From Pseudomonas borbori (lineage in GTDB: Bacteria; Pseudomonadota; Gammaproteobacteria; Pseudomonadales; Pseudomonadaceae): a DNA stretch of 64,000 bases. Positions within the stretch are counted from its first letter, which is position 1, and the number at the start of each line of letters is the position of its first letter. A program made the position numbers and the translations under genes. Where the stretch lies: assembly GCF_900115555.1 (NCBI RefSeq), contig NZ_FOWX01000007.1, forward strand, positions 122,005 to 186,004. The letters are read 5' to 3'. Shown here in pieces: positions 39,809 to 50,404 of the stretch. The notes under the pieces are model-generated. The model ran no database searches. It was given only the letters and a program-made list of their open reading frames with translations, and was not told where the DNA came from.

Positions 39809-39980
39809 TGCGTGACAACCCTGGGTAGAAAATGGCGGGGCAGAGCTTACCCGAGTTTGCCGGCGCCGGCCTGCGCGTTGGTCGCATGGCCGGGGCTTTT
39901 CGCCAGTCAGGGACGACTTTGGGCATAATTGCGTACATACCCGCATGGCCGAACCACACCCCCATGAACCCGAGCGCCCA

Positions 39981-40202
39981 ATGAAACCCGAAGACCTGCA
40001 ACTGCTGGTGACCCGCGAAATGCCGTTCGGCAAATATAAGGGCCGCTTGATCGCCGACCTGCCGGGGCGCTACCTCAACTGGTTCGCCCGCGAGGGCTTC
40101 CCCGCAGGCGAGATCGGCCGGCTGCTCGAACTGATGCAGGAAATCGATCACAACGGCCTGTCGTCCTTGCTCGACCCATTGCGCAGCAAAACTCGTGGCT
40201 AG
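39981..40202 (+). CDS. DUF3820 family protein (YpeB-like)
   Basis: A 73-residue small protein containing the DUF3820 signature MPFGKYKGRLIADLPGRYLNW followed by EGFPAGEIGRLLELMQEI. Function is unknown; the fold resembles the quorum-sensing-regulated QueG/YpeB set of short domains. The start at 39981 (MKPEDLQLL) matches the usual family N-terminus; an in-frame ATG at 39945 would add 12 Pro/His-rich residues. It is divergent from the glutaredoxin gene. Confidence 0.82.
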   Translation: MKPEDLQLLVTREMPFGKYKGRLIADLPGRYLNWFAREGFPAGEIGRLLELMQEIDHNGLSSLLDPLRSKTRG

Positions 40203-40275
40203 CGCGTCATGATTGGACACCTTGCGGGCCACTCGACTACCTTGAGGGTTCATCCTCCAACGGCGAGACTCGACC

Positions 40276-40620
40276 ATGGCCTTGAAACACGCAGCATCGG
40301 GAGAGGTAGTCAATCTGCTGTCTGCCGCAGAGTCGCCTGATTTCATCTCCCAGGCAATTGTCAGCGCCCCGCGCATCGAGGTCATGCGGCTGGTGTTGCA
40401 GGCCGGTAAAGTCATTCCCGGGCACGCCGTGGCCGGCCCGCTCACCTTGCATTGCCTGCAAGGCTGCGTTGACGTGCAGGCTCAGGGCGCATGGCGTGAA
40501 ATGCGTGACAACGATCTGATGTACCTGGCCGAAGAGGCAGAACATGCCCTGCAGGCCAAGACCGACTCGATCATGCTGGTCACGCTCTTTCGCCCGTCTC
40601 ATGCATCCTCCGGCAACTGA
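40276..40620 (+). CDS. Cupin-domain protein
   Basis: A 114-residue small cupin. Strand pattern and residues PGHAVAGPLTLHCLQGCVDV (first motif) and MYLAEEAEHALQAKTDSIML (second motif, with His) fit the single-domain RmlC-like fold. The metal site appears incomplete, since the first motif lacks the usual HxH. The substrate is unknown. It is monocistronic. Confidence 0.75.
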   Translation: MALKHAASGEVVNLLSAAESPDFISQAIVSAPRIEVMRLVLQAGKVIPGHAVAGPLTLHCLQGCVDVQAQGAWREMRDNDLMYLAEEAEHALQAKTDSIMLVTLFRPSHASSGN

Positions 40621-40786
40621 TTATCCGTGCCGAGCCTCCGTTCGGTCGACAGTCGTACCGGCGTTCCGTCGATAGGCGCCTAAGCAACTATTCACTGATC
40701 TGTGTCAGCCCCCATTCCAGAGCTGTTGAGTAGCCTTGGCGCAGCGCTCGCATTGCAGTCGGGCGGCACGCTGGGAGCTGGGGGAA

Positions 40787-41251
40787 ATGAGTTATCTGGT
40801 TTGGCAGGACGATCTGAATACAGGCATTCAAGTCATCGACGACCAGCACAAGCGCATCGTCGACATGATCAATTCGCTGCACCGGGCGAAGGCGGGCGGG
40901 GGCAGTGGCGGTGAGGTGGCGGAGGTGCTCAACGGCCTGGTGGATTACACCCTGTCGCATTTCGCCTTCGAGGAATCGCTGCTGGAGGAGGCCGGTTACG
41001 AGTTCACCCGGCCGCACAAGCGCGTGCACGAAATCTTCATCGGCCGGGTCAAAGACTTCAATCTGCGCTTCCAGGCCGGTGAGGACATCACCGATGAACT
41101 GCTCGGCTTGCTCTCGCGCTGGTTGTTCAACCATATCCGCAGCGACGACGCCGGCTACGTGCCGGCGATCAAGGACAGCATGAATAGCCTGGTCAGCAAT
41201 CAACAAGCGGGCGGCTGGTTTTCGCGCTCGATGAAGAAGTTCTTCAACTGA
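40787..41251 (+). CDS. Bacteriohemerythrin
   Basis: A 154-residue four-helix O2-binding protein. Di-iron ligands are visible as DDQHKRIVD, HFAFEESLLEE, RPHKRVHEIF and FNHIRSDD, the standard H-HxxxE-HxxxH-HxxxxD order. It ends in a basic amphipathic stretch (WFSRSMKKFFN). It starts at 40787 (MSYLVWQDDL); the open frame begins earlier at 40736. Bacteriohemerythrins store or sense oxygen, and this fits the microaerobic theme of the window although no FNR box was seen nearby. Confidence 0.9.
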   Translation: MSYLVWQDDLNTGIQVIDDQHKRIVDMINSLHRAKAGGGSGGEVAEVLNGLVDYTLSHFAFEESLLEEAGYEFTRPHKRVHEIFIGRVKDFNLRFQAGEDITDELLGLLSRWLFNHIRSDDAGYVPAIKDSMNSLVSNQQAGGWFSRSMKKFFN

Positions 41252-41489
41252 GCGGCTGTCCAGGCTGACGGCTTGGCCGGGTGCTGCGGCTCGATCCTGC
41301 GGGCCGAACCCGGCAGCCTTTGCGTTGCGCACAAACCACCATTGCCCTGGCGCTCGCCCGTCATGCGCTGGCCGGGCAAGGCCGTCAGCGCGTTGCTGAG
41401 TGTGCCTCCCTTTAGCGCGCATCGTTTACAGTGAACGACAAGCCTGGGACGCTGATGCCTGGGTGGCGAATAGAGGCTGGCGACGACAG

Positions 41490-42107
41490 ATGTATCACGG
41501 GGAAAGATTCAACGCCTGGACCCACCTGGTAGGTGCAGTGCTGGCGTGCATCGGGGCGCTCTGGTTGCTGGTGCTGGCGACTCTGGAGGGCGAGCCGATG
41601 AAGATCGTCAGCGTCGCCATCTACGGCCTCACCTTGCTGCTGCTCTACAGCGTCTCGACGATCTATCACAGCGTGCAGGGACGGGCGAAGGTGATCATGC
41701 GCAAGATCGATCACCTGTCGATTTACCTGCTGATTGCCGGCAGCTATACGCCCTTCTGTCTGGTGACCTTGCGCGGCACCTGGGGTTGGTCGCTGTTCGC
41801 GGTGGTCTGGGTGCTGGCGTTGATTGGCATGCTACAAGAGATCAAACCGCGCTCCGAGGCGCGGGTATTGTCGATCGTGATCTATGCGCTGATGGGCTGG
41901 ATCGTCCTGCTGGCAGTCAAGCCGCTACTCGCCGCCTTGGGCGTCGCGGGTTTCAGCTGGTTGGCCGCGGGCGGAGTGTTCTACACGGTCGGGATCATCT
42001 TTTTCGCCTACGACAGCCGCTTCCGTCATTGGCATGGCATCTGGCACCTGTTCGTCATGGCCGGCAGCCTGCTGCATTTCGTCGCGATCCTGTTCTACGT
42101 GCTCTGA
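41490..42107 (+). CDS. trhA: TrhA/hemolysin III family membrane protein
   Basis: A 205-residue seven-helix protein of the HlyIII/PAQR family. Signatures are ERFNAWTHLVGAVLA at the N-terminus, STIYHSVQGRAKVIMRKIDH and SYTPFCLV, and the C-terminal WHLFVMAGSLLHFVAI with the metal-binding His. TrhA homologues influence membrane-energy and lipid homeostasis; pore formation is an old annotation. The start is at 41490 (MYHGERF). Confidence 0.88.
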   Translation: MYHGERFNAWTHLVGAVLACIGALWLLVLATLEGEPMKIVSVAIYGLTLLLLYSVSTIYHSVQGRAKVIMRKIDHLSIYLLIAGSYTPFCLVTLRGTWGWSLFAVVWVLALIGMLQEIKPRSEARVLSIVIYALMGWIVLLAVKPLLAALGVAGFSWLAAGGVFYTVGIIFFAYDSRFRHWHGIWHLFVMAGSLLHFVAILFYVL

Positions 42108-42174
42108 CTCAGCCGGCCGATGACCGCGCAGGCACCGGGAGTGCCCGCGCTGATTATCCGCCGAACGACGCAGA

Positions 42175-42438
42175 TCAGGCCTTGGCGGTGTCGAACAGTG
42201 CCACGCCTTGATCCAGGCACTGGTCGACCAGCCATTTGCCATGCGCGATGGATGCACGCTGGGCGCTTTCCAGTTCGGCGAGAAAGGCCTGCTCGAGGGG
42301 CAGCGGCAGCCGTCGGGTCGTGCGGCCGTCCGGGGCGGTGATACGGCAGCCGCCGGCCCAGGGTATTGGAATGCCAGGGTGCTCCACGACGTCGGCGATG
42401 ATGGTGTGATCGCGGTGGGTGCATTGCATCGTGCTCAT
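42175..42438 (-). CDS. Conserved hypothetical protein
   Basis: An 87-residue soluble protein, MSTMQCTHRDHTIIADVVEH at the start, no membrane segment, with a helical C-terminal half (FLAELESAQRASIAHGKWLVDQC). I do not recognise the family. GC and third-base bias fit coding sequence, and a ribosome site-like GAGG precedes the start. It is monocistronic. Confidence 0.6.
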   Translation of the reverse strand: MSTMQCTHRDHTIIADVVEHPGIPIPWAGGCRITAPDGRTTRRLPLPLEQAFLAELESAQRASIAHGKWLVDQCLDQGVALFDTAKA

Positions 42439-42960
42439 GGGATCAACCTCGATGTTGGAAAGCCTTTGTCAGATCCGCGCGGCTGACATCGAGCCGGGCA
42501 AAAGGGTCTGCTGGGCGGTTTGGCTATCTGTACTGAATATCGGCACTGCGCGTTCCTCGCTCTTTTTCCTACTCCCGATGGTATAGCACATGGTGCGGTG
42601 ACCCCGCCTGGCTCCGGCGAGGCCTTTGACTCGGCGTGCAGGCGTCAAGTTCTGGACGAGCGGCAGGCAGATGCGCGCAACGCCCGGCAACGTGTTGGCG
42701 GTCGGCGGTTTTGTCACAAGTTGTCTTTTGCTCCTGCAATTGTTTCTGCTTCGCGCTACTCTGCATTCGACGGCTTCGCGCCATTCGCTCTGAATGGCCC
42801 ATCGTCGACCAGCCCTGTCTTCAGGTCTGGCTTATGACACGTCAAGCAGCTCCTTGCTTGAATCTCGGGCGACATGGTTACAGGTGTCGCAATACCGTCG
42901 CGGTTATGGCGGTTGCAATGGGAAAGCAGTTAGTCCTTCCATCGCTGAGGAGATCACTTC
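42439..42960. other. Intergenic region with no recognised gene
   Basis: About 520 bases. Only a small perfect hairpin, GCCATTC-GCTCT-GAATGGC at 42780-42798, stands out. Open frames here do not look protein-coding. Confidence 0.5.
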
Positions 42961-43302
42961 ATGAGCACAGTCTTGCACGATGATGTCAGTAACGGAGTTT
43001 TGCGGCGGATGAAAGAAGGCGGTTTCGACTTCACCAGCTTCCATCCCATCGAGTTCTACGCCATTTTCCCGGACGAGGAGCGGGCACGCATGGCGACCAG
43101 AAACTTTCGTGGCGAGTCCTTGCACGCCCTGGTGACCGAACGTGATGACGGCGCCTGGCACCTGCAGGTAAGCAAAGTGATGTATGCGACCTATCACGGC
43201 ATTGGCGATTTCGAACACGACCTGGAGTCGGTCGTGGCTCCGCTCGGCGGCAAACTGGATGGTTGGGGCGTGACGCAAGAGGTCAAAGGCCTGCAACCTT
43301 GA
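42961..43302 (+). CDS. RraB-family ribonuclease E inhibitor
   Basis: A 113-residue acidic protein of the RraB (DUF1260) family. Family stretches are EFYAIFPDEERARMATRNFR, VTERDDGAWHLQVSKVMYAT and APLGGKLDGWGV. RraB binds RNase E and alters degradosome activity in E. coli. GAGGAG lies 8 bases before the ATG. It converges on the chemoreceptor gene. Confidence 0.8.
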   Translation: MSTVLHDDVSNGVLRRMKEGGFDFTSFHPIEFYAIFPDEERARMATRNFRGESLHALVTERDDGAWHLQVSKVMYATYHGIGDFEHDLESVVAPLGGKLDGWGVTQEVKGLQP

Positions 43303-43563
43303 TCAACTCTGGCAATGAGCATCGGCCGGTCTCCGGCTGGTCGGTGCCACTATCTTTTCCCGGCATTGCCCAACCCTCTCGAACCCATCGCAGCCGTTGT
43401 GGCTGAAGGCCTGCCGTCAGCGAGCGCCGGGCTGTGCGCCACTTCGGCTTTGCTGCTTGGATGAAGGGCGGGCCATGCCGTTCAACCCGGCGCTGACCTG
43501 TTCGGGCTGGGTCAGGCGGGCACAGCAAGCCTGCGCCCTTGCCCTATTTGCGGTTGTTGCCGG

Positions 43564-45708
43564 TCAGACGCGGAACTGATCCATCAGCTTTTGTTGCTGG
43601 TTGGCCAGGCTGTTGAGGTTCTGGCTGACCTGGGCCGACTCGTCGGCTTGTCCGGCCATGGTTTCGGTGACGTCGCGAATCGAGGCGACGTTGCGGTTGA
43701 TCTCTTCGGCCACCGAACTCTGCTGCTCGGCAGCGCTGGCGATTTGCAGGTTCATGTCGGTGATCACGCTCACCGCCTGGCTGATCCGCTGCAGTACGGC
43801 CACCGCTTGCCCGACCTGGTCGACACTGCCCTGGGCCTGGCGGTGGCTGCTGTGCATGCTGCTGACCACCTCGCGGGTGCCCTTTTGCAGGCCTTCGATG
43901 ACCTGGCGGATTTCCTCGACCGAATCCTGGGTGCGTTTGGCCAGGTTGCGCACTTCATCGGCGACTACCGCGAAGCCGCGTCCGGCCTCGCCGGCACGGG
44001 CCGCTTCGATGGCGGCGTTGAGTGCCAGCAGGTTGGTCTGCTCGGCAATCGAGCGGATCACTTCGAGCACCGAGCCGATCTGTTCGCTGCTGTTGGCCAG
44101 GCTTTCGACCTCCTGCATGGCGACGTTCATCTCGTTGGTCAGCAGTTCGATGGTCGCTGTGGTCTTGCCGATCACCCCGAGGCCTTCGCGGCTGGCCTGG
44201 TCGGCGCTGCGCGCGGCGTCGGCGGCTTGCGCGGCGTTGTGCGCGACGTCATGGGCGGTGGCGCTCATTTCCTGGAAGGCGGTGGCCACCTGGTCGACCT
44301 CGCGGAACTGCTGCTGCATGCCGGCACTGGTCTGGCTGGCGATGGCGGCGGACTGGTCGGCAGTGCCGCGGGCGTCCTGCACGCTGCGTTTGACCTCGGC
44401 GATGACCGGCTGCAGCTTGTCGAGAAAGCGATTGAACCAGCCCGCCAGCTCGCCCAGTTCGTCCTGTCCGGGGTAGTCGAGGCGGCGGGTCAGATCACCT
44501 TCGCCGCTGGCGATGCCTTTGAGCATGGCGGCGACAGCGAGGATCGGCCTGGTTACGCCGCGGGCGGTCAGCCACATCAGCAGCAGGCCGAGGAGCATGG
44601 CCAGCAAGCCGATGCTCAGCGCCACTGCGCTGTCGTCGGTGCGTTGCTGATCCAGTTGCCGTTCCAGTTGCAGGGCCGGTGCGAGCAGTTCCTGCTCGGG
44701 CACTTCGAGCAATACGCTCCAGGGCTTGGCCTCGGGAATCGGCTTGAACGGCGTCAGCACGCGGAGCATCTCGCCGTGCTGCAATTCGGTGGCTTGGCCG
44801 CTGGCGATAAAGGACCGCAACTCGCCGGCGTGCTCGCTGTAAGCCTTCTCGACCGGGCTGCTGAGCAGGCTGGCAGCGCGGCTGTGGCCGGCCAGCAATG
44901 CGGCCGGGCTGAAGATGCTGATATGGCCGGCACCGCCATAGAGGTCGCGATTGGCTTGCAGACTCAGCTGTTGCAGGCTGTCCAGGCTGATATCGAGACC
45001 GACCACGCCGATCACCTTGCCGTTCAGCTCGAGCGGGAAGGCGATGCTGGTCATCAGCACCTGCTGGCCGCCGACCTCGTCGTAGTAGGGTTCCAGCACA
45101 CAGGTCGTGCCACTGTCGCGTGGGCAGGTGTACCAGGCGTTGTAGGGATCGCCGCTGGGGCCGGTCTTGGTGTCGCTGAGCATGTCCTCGTTCATCGACT
45201 CCGACGTCAGCTCACCGGGCTGGGGTTGTGCCCAGTACAGCGAGAAGCGTCCCTGGTCGTTGCTGCCGAGTTCGGCCTGCTCGGCGAACAGTTCGTCCTT
45301 GCCGTCCAGCGCATTGGGCTCGAACACCAGGTACAGGCCGAGCAACGAGGGGTTGGCCTCCAGGCTGCTGCGTACCTGGCGGGTCAGGTCTTCGCGCAGG
45401 TCGAAGGCATCGAGAAAGCGCTTCTCCGCCTGATCGCGCAGGAACAGGATCTGCCGGGAGAACCCCTTGCCATATTGGTAGGCGTCCATGAAGTAGCGCT
45501 GGATGCGGATCGCCTGCAGCTCGCCGCGTGCCTGCAGACGCAGCTTGGCGCTGTCGGCCAGCATGCTGCTGCTGGAGGCGCGCACCAGTTCGGCACTGCG
45601 GGTGGATTGATAGAGCGAGGCGCCGACCAGCAACGTCACGATGGCCAGCAGGCAGAGGCCGGCAAGCAGGGTGATTTTCCACTGGATCGAAAGACGGCTG
45701 AACGGCAT
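43564..45708 (-). CDS. Methyl-accepting chemotaxis protein with dCache sensor
   Basis: A 714-residue chemoreceptor. TM1 is at about residues 12-32, a large periplasmic dCache domain spans about 40-355 (YKGSP-like ligand region replaced by [14 protein letters not shown] and [20 protein letters not shown]), TM2 is near 360-380, a HAMP domain follows, and the signalling hairpin tip reads [30 protein letters not shown] lies upstream of the ATG at 45708. Size and layout resemble P. aeruginosa PctA/TlpQ-type receptors; the ligand (amino acid, amine or organic acid) cannot be assigned. Confidence 0.9.
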   Translation of the reverse strand: MPFSRLSIQWKITLLAGLCLLAIVTLLVGASLYQSTRSAELVRASSSSMLADSAKLRLQARGELQAIRIQRYFMDAYQYGKGFSRQILFLRDQAEKRFLDAFDLREDLTRQVRSSLEANPSLLGLYLVFEPNALDGKDELFAEQAELGSNDQGRFSLYWAQPQPGELTSESMNEDMLSDTKTGPSGDPYNAWYTCPRDSGTTCVLEPYYDEVGGQQVLMTSIAFPLELNGKVIGVVGLDISLDSLQQLSLQANRDLYGGAGHISIFSPAALLAGHSRAASLLSSPVEKAYSEHAGELRSFIASGQATELQHGEMLRVLTPFKPIPEAKPWSVLLEVPEQELLAPALQLERQLDQQRTDDSAVALSIGLLAMLLGLLLMWLTARGVTRPILAVAAMLKGIASGEGDLTRRLDYPGQDELGELAGWFNRFLDKLQPVIAEVKRSVQDARGTADQSAAIASQTSAGMQQQFREVDQVATAFQEMSATAHDVAHNAAQAADAARSADQASREGLGVIGKTTATIELLTNEMNVAMQEVESLANSSEQIGSVLEVIRSIAEQTNLLALNAAIEAARAGEAGRGFAVVADEVRNLAKRTQDSVEEIRQVIEGLQKGTREVVSSMHSSHRQAQGSVDQVGQAVAVLQRISQAVSVITDMNLQIASAAEQQSSVAEEINRNVASIRDVTETMAGQADESAQVSQNLNSLANQQQKLMDQFRV

Positions 45709-46040
45709 GCAGCGCTCCTTATATTGTTGTTCTAACTGGTCGGCTATCGGCGCGGGCGTGGTTTTCTTCATCGAACCAGTGGCATCGCGGCGAGTTGACT
45801 GCGGTCTGCTAAGGCTGTTGGTACCGTAGCTGGGCGGGATTATGCACGCCGCGATCAATATTTCGCACGAGATATTTTTGACAGCCCGCAGGGCTTGCGG
45901 CAGAGTACGCGACTTTTTCTCGGGCCCTGCGCCGGCGCGCCGCCAACCTGGCGCCGGCTGGCAACCCTGCCGCTCCTGAGCTTGGTTCACACCTTGCGCC
46001 AGTTATTCGATTTCTCCAGCAACGCTTCTTGGGAGCACTC
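45709..46040. other. Divergent intergenic region, no further feature seen
   Basis: About 330 bases between the chemoreceptor and antiporter starts. It must contain both promoters, but I cannot assign them with confidence. It is locally less GC-rich than the surrounding genes. Confidence 0.4.
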
Positions 46041-47360
46041 ATGAATGCAGTAATCGCAGCGGTCGGCATCATGCTGATCCTCAGCCTGTGCCGCGTGCAC
46101 GTGGTGGTGGCGCTGATCGTCGGCGCTCTGGCCGGTGGCGTGCTTGGCGGCCTGGGGCTGGAAGGCTCGCTGGCGGCGTTCAATCGGGGCCTGGGCGGCG
46201 GCGCCACGGTGGCGCTGTCCTATGCCCTGCTCGGCGCCTTCGCCGTGGCCATCGCCAAGTCCGGCCTGGCCCACGCGCTGGCCGACAAGGCCCTGGCGCT
46301 GGTCGGCCAGCAGGATGCGCAGGGTGGCGGGCTGCTCAAGTGGATCCTGATCACGCTGCTGCTGGCGGTGGCGATGGCCTCGCAGAACGTCCTGCCGATC
46401 CATATCGCCTTCATCCCGCTGCTGGTGCCGCCATTGCTCTATGTGTTGAGCAAGCTGCAACTCGATCGCCGGCTGATCGCCTGCGTGCTGACCTTCGGCC
46501 TGATCACGCCCTACATGTTCCTGCCGGTCGGCTTTGGCGGCATCTTCCTCAACGAGATCCTGCTGGCCAACGTGGCCAAGGCCGGGGTGGATGTGACGGG
46601 TATCAGCATCACCGAGGCCATGGCGATTCCGGCGCTGGGCATGCTGGTCGGCCTGCTGGTGGCGGTGCTGTTCAGCTACCGTGGCAAACGTGTCTACGAC
46701 CTGGCGAAGATCGAGCAGGCCGAGCGCATCGACGTGGCCTACAACCCGTTGAGCCTGCTGGTGGCCGGCGTGGCGATCGCCGCGGCCTTCGTTGTGCAGT
46801 TGTGGCTGGACTCGATGATCATCGGCGCCCTGGTCGGCTTCGTGATCTTCTCGGTATCCGGGGTGGTGCGCTGGAAAGAGGCCGATGGCCTGTTCACCGA
46901 AGGCATGAAGATGATGGCGATGATCGGCTTCATCATGATCGCCGCCGCCGGTTTCGCCGAAGTGATGAAGGCCACCGGCGAGGTCAAGACCCTGGTCGAC
47001 GGCGCGGCCGAGCTGGTGGGACAGGACAAGGCCTTAGGCGCGCTGCTGATGCTGCTGGTCGGCCTGCTGGTGACCATGGGCATCGGCTCGTCGTTCTCCA
47101 CCGTGCCGATCATCGCGGCGATCTTCGTGCCGCTGGGCGTGCAACTGGGCTTCAGCCCCCTGGCCATCGTCTGCATCGTCGGTACTGCCGGCGCCCTGGG
47201 CGATGCCGGTTCGCCGGCCTCGGACTCGACCCTGGGGCCGACCGCCGGGCTGAATGTCGACGGCCAGCACAACCATATCTGGGATAGCGTGGTGCCGACT
47301 TTCCTGCACTACAACCTGCCGCTGCTGGTGTTCGGCTGGGCGGCGGCGATGCTGTTGTAG
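46041..47360 (+). CDS. Na+/H+ antiporter family protein (YuiF-like)
   Basis: A 439-residue inner-membrane protein with about 11-12 helices. Family features include [22 protein letters not shown]-like [20 protein letters not shown] in the first half and [20 protein letters not shown] plus [19 protein letters not shown] near the C-terminus. GGGAG lies 6 bases before the ATG at 46041. Specific cation or amino-acid antiport cannot be settled from sequence. It converges on nuoN with only 15 bases between stop codons. Confidence 0.85.
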   Translation: MNAVIAAVGIMLILSLCRVHVVVALIVGALAGGVLGGLGLEGSLAAFNRGLGGGATVALSYALLGAFAVAIAKSGLAHALADKALALVGQQDAQGGGLLKWILITLLLAVAMASQNVLPIHIAFIPLLVPPLLYVLSKLQLDRRLIACVLTFGLITPYMFLPVGFGGIFLNEILLANVAKAGVDVTGISITEAMAIPALGMLVGLLVAVLFSYRGKRVYDLAKIEQAERIDVAYNPLSLLVAGVAIAAAFVVQLWLDSMIIGALVGFVIFSVSGVVRWKEADGLFTEGMKMMAMIGFIMIAAAGFAEVMKATGEVKTLVDGAAELVGQDKALGALLMLLVGLLVTMGIGSSFSTVPIIAAIFVPLGVQLGFSPLAIVCIVGTAGALGDAGSPASDSTLGPTAGLNVDGQHNHIWDSVVPTFLHYNLPLLVFGWAAAMLL

Positions 47361-47375
47361 GCCGCGCCTGCCTGC

Positions 47376-48854
47376 TCAGCCGAGACTGACGGCGCTGAGC
47401 ATCGCCAGCAGTGGCTGCGGGTAGACGCCGAGCACGAAGGCCAGCAACGCAACCAGCAGCAGCATGATGCCGCCAGCCCGCTGGCCCCAGTTGAACGGCG
47501 CATCGTGGCGGCGCAGGTTGGGCTCGACCATGAACAGGGTGACCATCACCCGCAGGTAATAGAACACCCCGATCGCGCTGCCCACTACCAGGGCGCCGAG
47601 CAACCACCAGAGTTCGGCCTGCACGCCCACGGCGATGATGTAGAACTTGCCGATGAAGCCCGCGGTCAGCGGAATGCCCGCCAGCGACAGCATCATCACC
47701 GTGAGCACCGCGGTCAGGTAGGGGCGCCGCCAGAACAGCCCGCGGTATTCGTACAGTGCATCGCAGTCGCGGCCGCTGTAGGGCGTGGACATCAGGGTGA
47801 CTACGCCGAAGGCACCGAGCACGGTCAGCACGTAGGTGGCCAGGTAGACGCCGACCGCTTCGACCGCCAGACCCTCGCTGGCGATCAGGGCGACCAGCAG
47901 GTAACCGAAGTGGGCGATCGAGGAGTAGCCGAGCAGGCGCTTGAGGTTGCTTTGCAGCAGGGCCAGCAGGTTGCCGAAGAGGATCGAGGCGACCGCGATC
48001 AGCGCCAGCAGGTCGTGCAGCGCCGGGGTCGCGGCGGCGGGCGACAGCTGGAACAGGCGCAGCAGTACGGCGAACACCGCCACCTTGCTGGCCGTGGCGA
48101 GAAAGGCCGCGACCGGCGCCGGCGCGCCCTCGTAGACATCCGGCGTCCACAGGTGAAAGGGTACCAGCGACAATTTGAATGCCAGGGCGACCAGCATCAT
48201 GCCCATGCCCAGTTGCACCAGCGGACCAGACTGCGCGGCCGGCGCCAGGAGGGCGCCGATCCCGGCAAAGCTCAGGCTGCCGGCATCGGCGTACAGCAGG
48301 GCCATGCCGAACAGCAGGAACGCGCTGCCTGCGGCCGACAGCACCATGTACTTGAGGCCAGCCTCCAGCGAGCGCCGGTTGAAGAAGGCATAGGCGACCA
48401 GCCCGTAGGTCGGCAGCGAGAGCAGCTCCAGGCCGATGAACAAGCCGGCCAGGTGCTGCGCGCTGACCAGCACCAGGCCACCGGCGGCGGCCAGCAGCAT
48501 CAGCAGGTAGAGTTCTTCGCGGTTGCCCGGGTAACCCTTGGCCTGTTTTTCGCCGAGGTAGGCGTGGGCCAGGGTGATGCAGGCCAGGGTGGCGACCAGG
48601 ATCAGGGCCATATAGAAGCAGGCGAAGTTGTCCACCTGCAGCAGCGGGGTAACCTCGATGGGCGCGATCTTCAGGGCCGGGAGGATCGACAGCAGGGCCA
48701 GGTTGAGACCAATCACCGACAGGCCGAAGGTCCAGGAGTGGTGGCGCTTCCAGGCGATGGCCAGCATCACCACGATGATGGTCGCGGCGATGACCAGTAG
48801 CGGCAACAGGGCGATGAAGTGTTGAATCGTAAATTCCACAGCGTAACTTTGCAT
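47376..48854 (-). CDS. nuoN: NADH-quinone oxidoreductase subunit N
   Basis: A 492-residue proton-pumping antiporter-like subunit of complex I, with about 14 helices. The conserved block [22 protein letters not shown] contains the key membrane Lys, with [14 protein letters not shown] after it. The start at 48854 ([11 protein letters not shown]) is chosen; the open frame to 48902 extends into nuoM. It is the last gene of the nuo operon. Confidence 0.93.
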   Translation of the reverse strand: MQSYAVEFTIQHFIALLPLLVIAATIIVVMLAIAWKRHHSWTFGLSVIGLNLALLSILPALKIAPIEVTPLLQVDNFACFYMALILVATLACITLAHAYLGEKQAKGYPGNREELYLLMLLAAAGGLVLVSAQHLAGLFIGLELLSLPTYGLVAYAFFNRRSLEAGLKYMVLSAAGSAFLLFGMALLYADAGSLSFAGIGALLAPAAQSGPLVQLGMGMMLVALAFKLSLVPFHLWTPDVYEGAPAPVAAFLATASKVAVFAVLLRLFQLSPAAATPALHDLLALIAVASILFGNLLALLQSNLKRLLGYSSIAHFGYLLVALIASEGLAVEAVGVYLATYVLTVLGAFGVVTLMSTPYSGRDCDALYEYRGLFWRRPYLTAVLTVMMLSLAGIPLTAGFIGKFYIIAVGVQAELWWLLGALVVGSAIGVFYYLRVMVTLFMVEPNLRRHDAPFNWGQRAGGIMLLLVALLAFVLGVYPQPLLAMLSAVSLG

Positions 48855-48859
48855 GACAG

Positions 48860-50389
48860 CTACCGGGCCGAGGCGAGTTGATTGAGGGCGGTGTTCATCC
48901 ACTGCTGCACGCCATGCATGCTTGCGGCGGAAGTATCCAGCACCGGCTGCGGGTAGACGCCGAGCAGGATCAGCAGTGCCGCCAGCCCCAGCACCATACC
49001 CAGTTCACGCGGTTTCAGGCCTTGCACGGCAGCCTCCGTTTTGGCCGGGCCGAAGTAGGCGCGGTGGATCATGATCAGCGAATAGACCGAACCGAATACC
49101 AGGCCGGTGGCGGCGAGCACGGTGATCAGCGGCGCATGCTGGAAGGTGCCGAGCAGAATCAGGAACTCGCCGACGAAGTTGCCGGTGCCGGGTAGGCCCA
49201 GCGCCGCCGCGGCGAAGAACAGGCTGACGCCCGGCAGCCAGGGCATGCGTGCCCAGACACCGCCCATCTCGCGCATGTCGCGGGTGTGCAGGCGCTCATA
49301 GAGCTGTCCGCAGAGGATAAACAGTGCGGCGGCGGACAAGCCATGGGCCAGCATCTGCACCACCGCGCCCTGCAGGGCAATCTGGTTGCCGGAGTAGATG
49401 GCAATCAGCACGAAGCCCATGTGCGAAACGCTGGAGTAAGCCACCAGGCGCTTGATATCGGTTTGCGCGAAGGACAGCAGGGCGCCATAGACGACGGCGA
49501 AGACACCCAGGCCCATGGCGATCGGCGCGAACTCGGCCGAGGCGTTGGGAAACAATGGCAGGGCGAAACGCAGCATGCCATAGGCAGCGGTTTTCAGCAG
49601 GATACCGGCCAGATCCACGGAACCGGCGGTCGGCGCCTGGGCGTGGGCATCCGGTAGCCAGGAGTGGAAGGGCACTACCGGGAACTTCACCGCGAAGGCG
49701 ATGAAGAAACCGAGCATCAGCAGGTATTCGGTACCCGGCGCCATTTCGGTTCTGAGCAGGTCGGCGTAGTTGAAGGTGAGCAAGCCGGTCTGGTCGAAGT
49801 GGACGAACACCAGGCCGAGGATCGCCACCAGCATGATCAGACCGCTGGCCTGGGTGTAAATGAAGAACTTGGTGGCGGCGTAGATGCGCGACTTGCCGTC
49901 GCTGCCGCTATGACCCCAGAGCGCGATGAGGAAGTACATCGGCACCAGCATCATTTCCCAGAAGAAGAAGAACAGGAACAGGTCAAGGGCCAGGAACACA
50001 CCGACCACGCCGCCGAGAATCCACATCAGGTTGAGGTGGAAGAAGCCAACGCGGTTCTGGATCTCTTTCCACGAGCAGAGCACCGAGAGCACACCGAGCA
50101 GGCCGGTGAGGCTGATCATCAGCACCGATAGGCCGTCCAGGGCCAGGTGCACACTGATGCCGAAACGCTCGATCCATTGCAGCTGGAACTCTTCGGTCCA
50201 GCGCGGATCGGCGCCCGGGGCAGGCGCCAGGCTGAAATCGCCGGTGGCCCACAGCCACAGGCCGAGGCCGAACAACAGGGCCATGGTCAGCAGGGCGATC
50301 CAGCGCGGCAGGGTGGCGCCGAAGCGCTCGCCTTGCCAGCACAGCAGGCCGCCGATAAAGGGGATCAGGATTAGCCAGGGCAGAATCAT
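48860..50389 (-). CDS. nuoM: NADH-quinone oxidoreductase subunit M
   Basis: A 509-residue antiporter-like membrane subunit of complex I, about 14 helices. Key motifs are [16 protein letters not shown], with the essential Glu of helix 5, and [20 protein letters not shown], with the Lys and the helix-breaking Pro. It lies between nuoL and nuoN, 15 and 5 bases from them. Confidence 0.95.
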   Translation of the reverse strand: MILPWLILIPFIGGLLCWQGERFGATLPRWIALLTMALLFGLGLWLWATGDFSLAPAPGADPRWTEEFQLQWIERFGISVHLALDGLSVLMISLTGLLGVLSVLCSWKEIQNRVGFFHLNLMWILGGVVGVFLALDLFLFFFFWEMMLVPMYFLIALWGHSGSDGKSRIYAATKFFIYTQASGLIMLVAILGLVFVHFDQTGLLTFNYADLLRTEMAPGTEYLLMLGFFIAFAVKFPVVPFHSWLPDAHAQAPTAGSVDLAGILLKTAAYGMLRFALPLFPNASAEFAPIAMGLGVFAVVYGALLSFAQTDIKRLVAYSSVSHMGFVLIAIYSGNQIALQGAVVQMLAHGLSAAALFILCGQLYERLHTRDMREMGGVWARMPWLPGVSLFFAAAALGLPGTGNFVGEFLILLGTFQHAPLITVLAATGLVFGSVYSLIMIHRAYFGPAKTEAAVQGLKPRELGMVLGLAALLILLGVYPQPVLDTSAASMHGVQQWMNTALNQLASAR

Positions 50390-50404
50390 GACAGGCTGTT
50401 TTCC

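Noticed and set aside
43310..43360. Inverted-repeat-like CGGCCGG/CCGGCTG after rraB
   Set aside because: The arms do not align into a continuous stem, so it was not called as a terminator.
43591..45735. 714-residue plus-strand frame opposite the chemoreceptor
   Set aside because: Exact antisense of a strong MCP gene; composition (His/Gln/Gly/Leu-rich) is what reverse-complemented GC-rich coding DNA gives.
46088..47287. Long plus-strand frame within the Na+/H+ antiporter gene
   Set aside because: Arg/Gly/Pro-rich, repetitive translation with no family pattern, wholly inside a well-supported gene in another frame; a GC-skew shadow.
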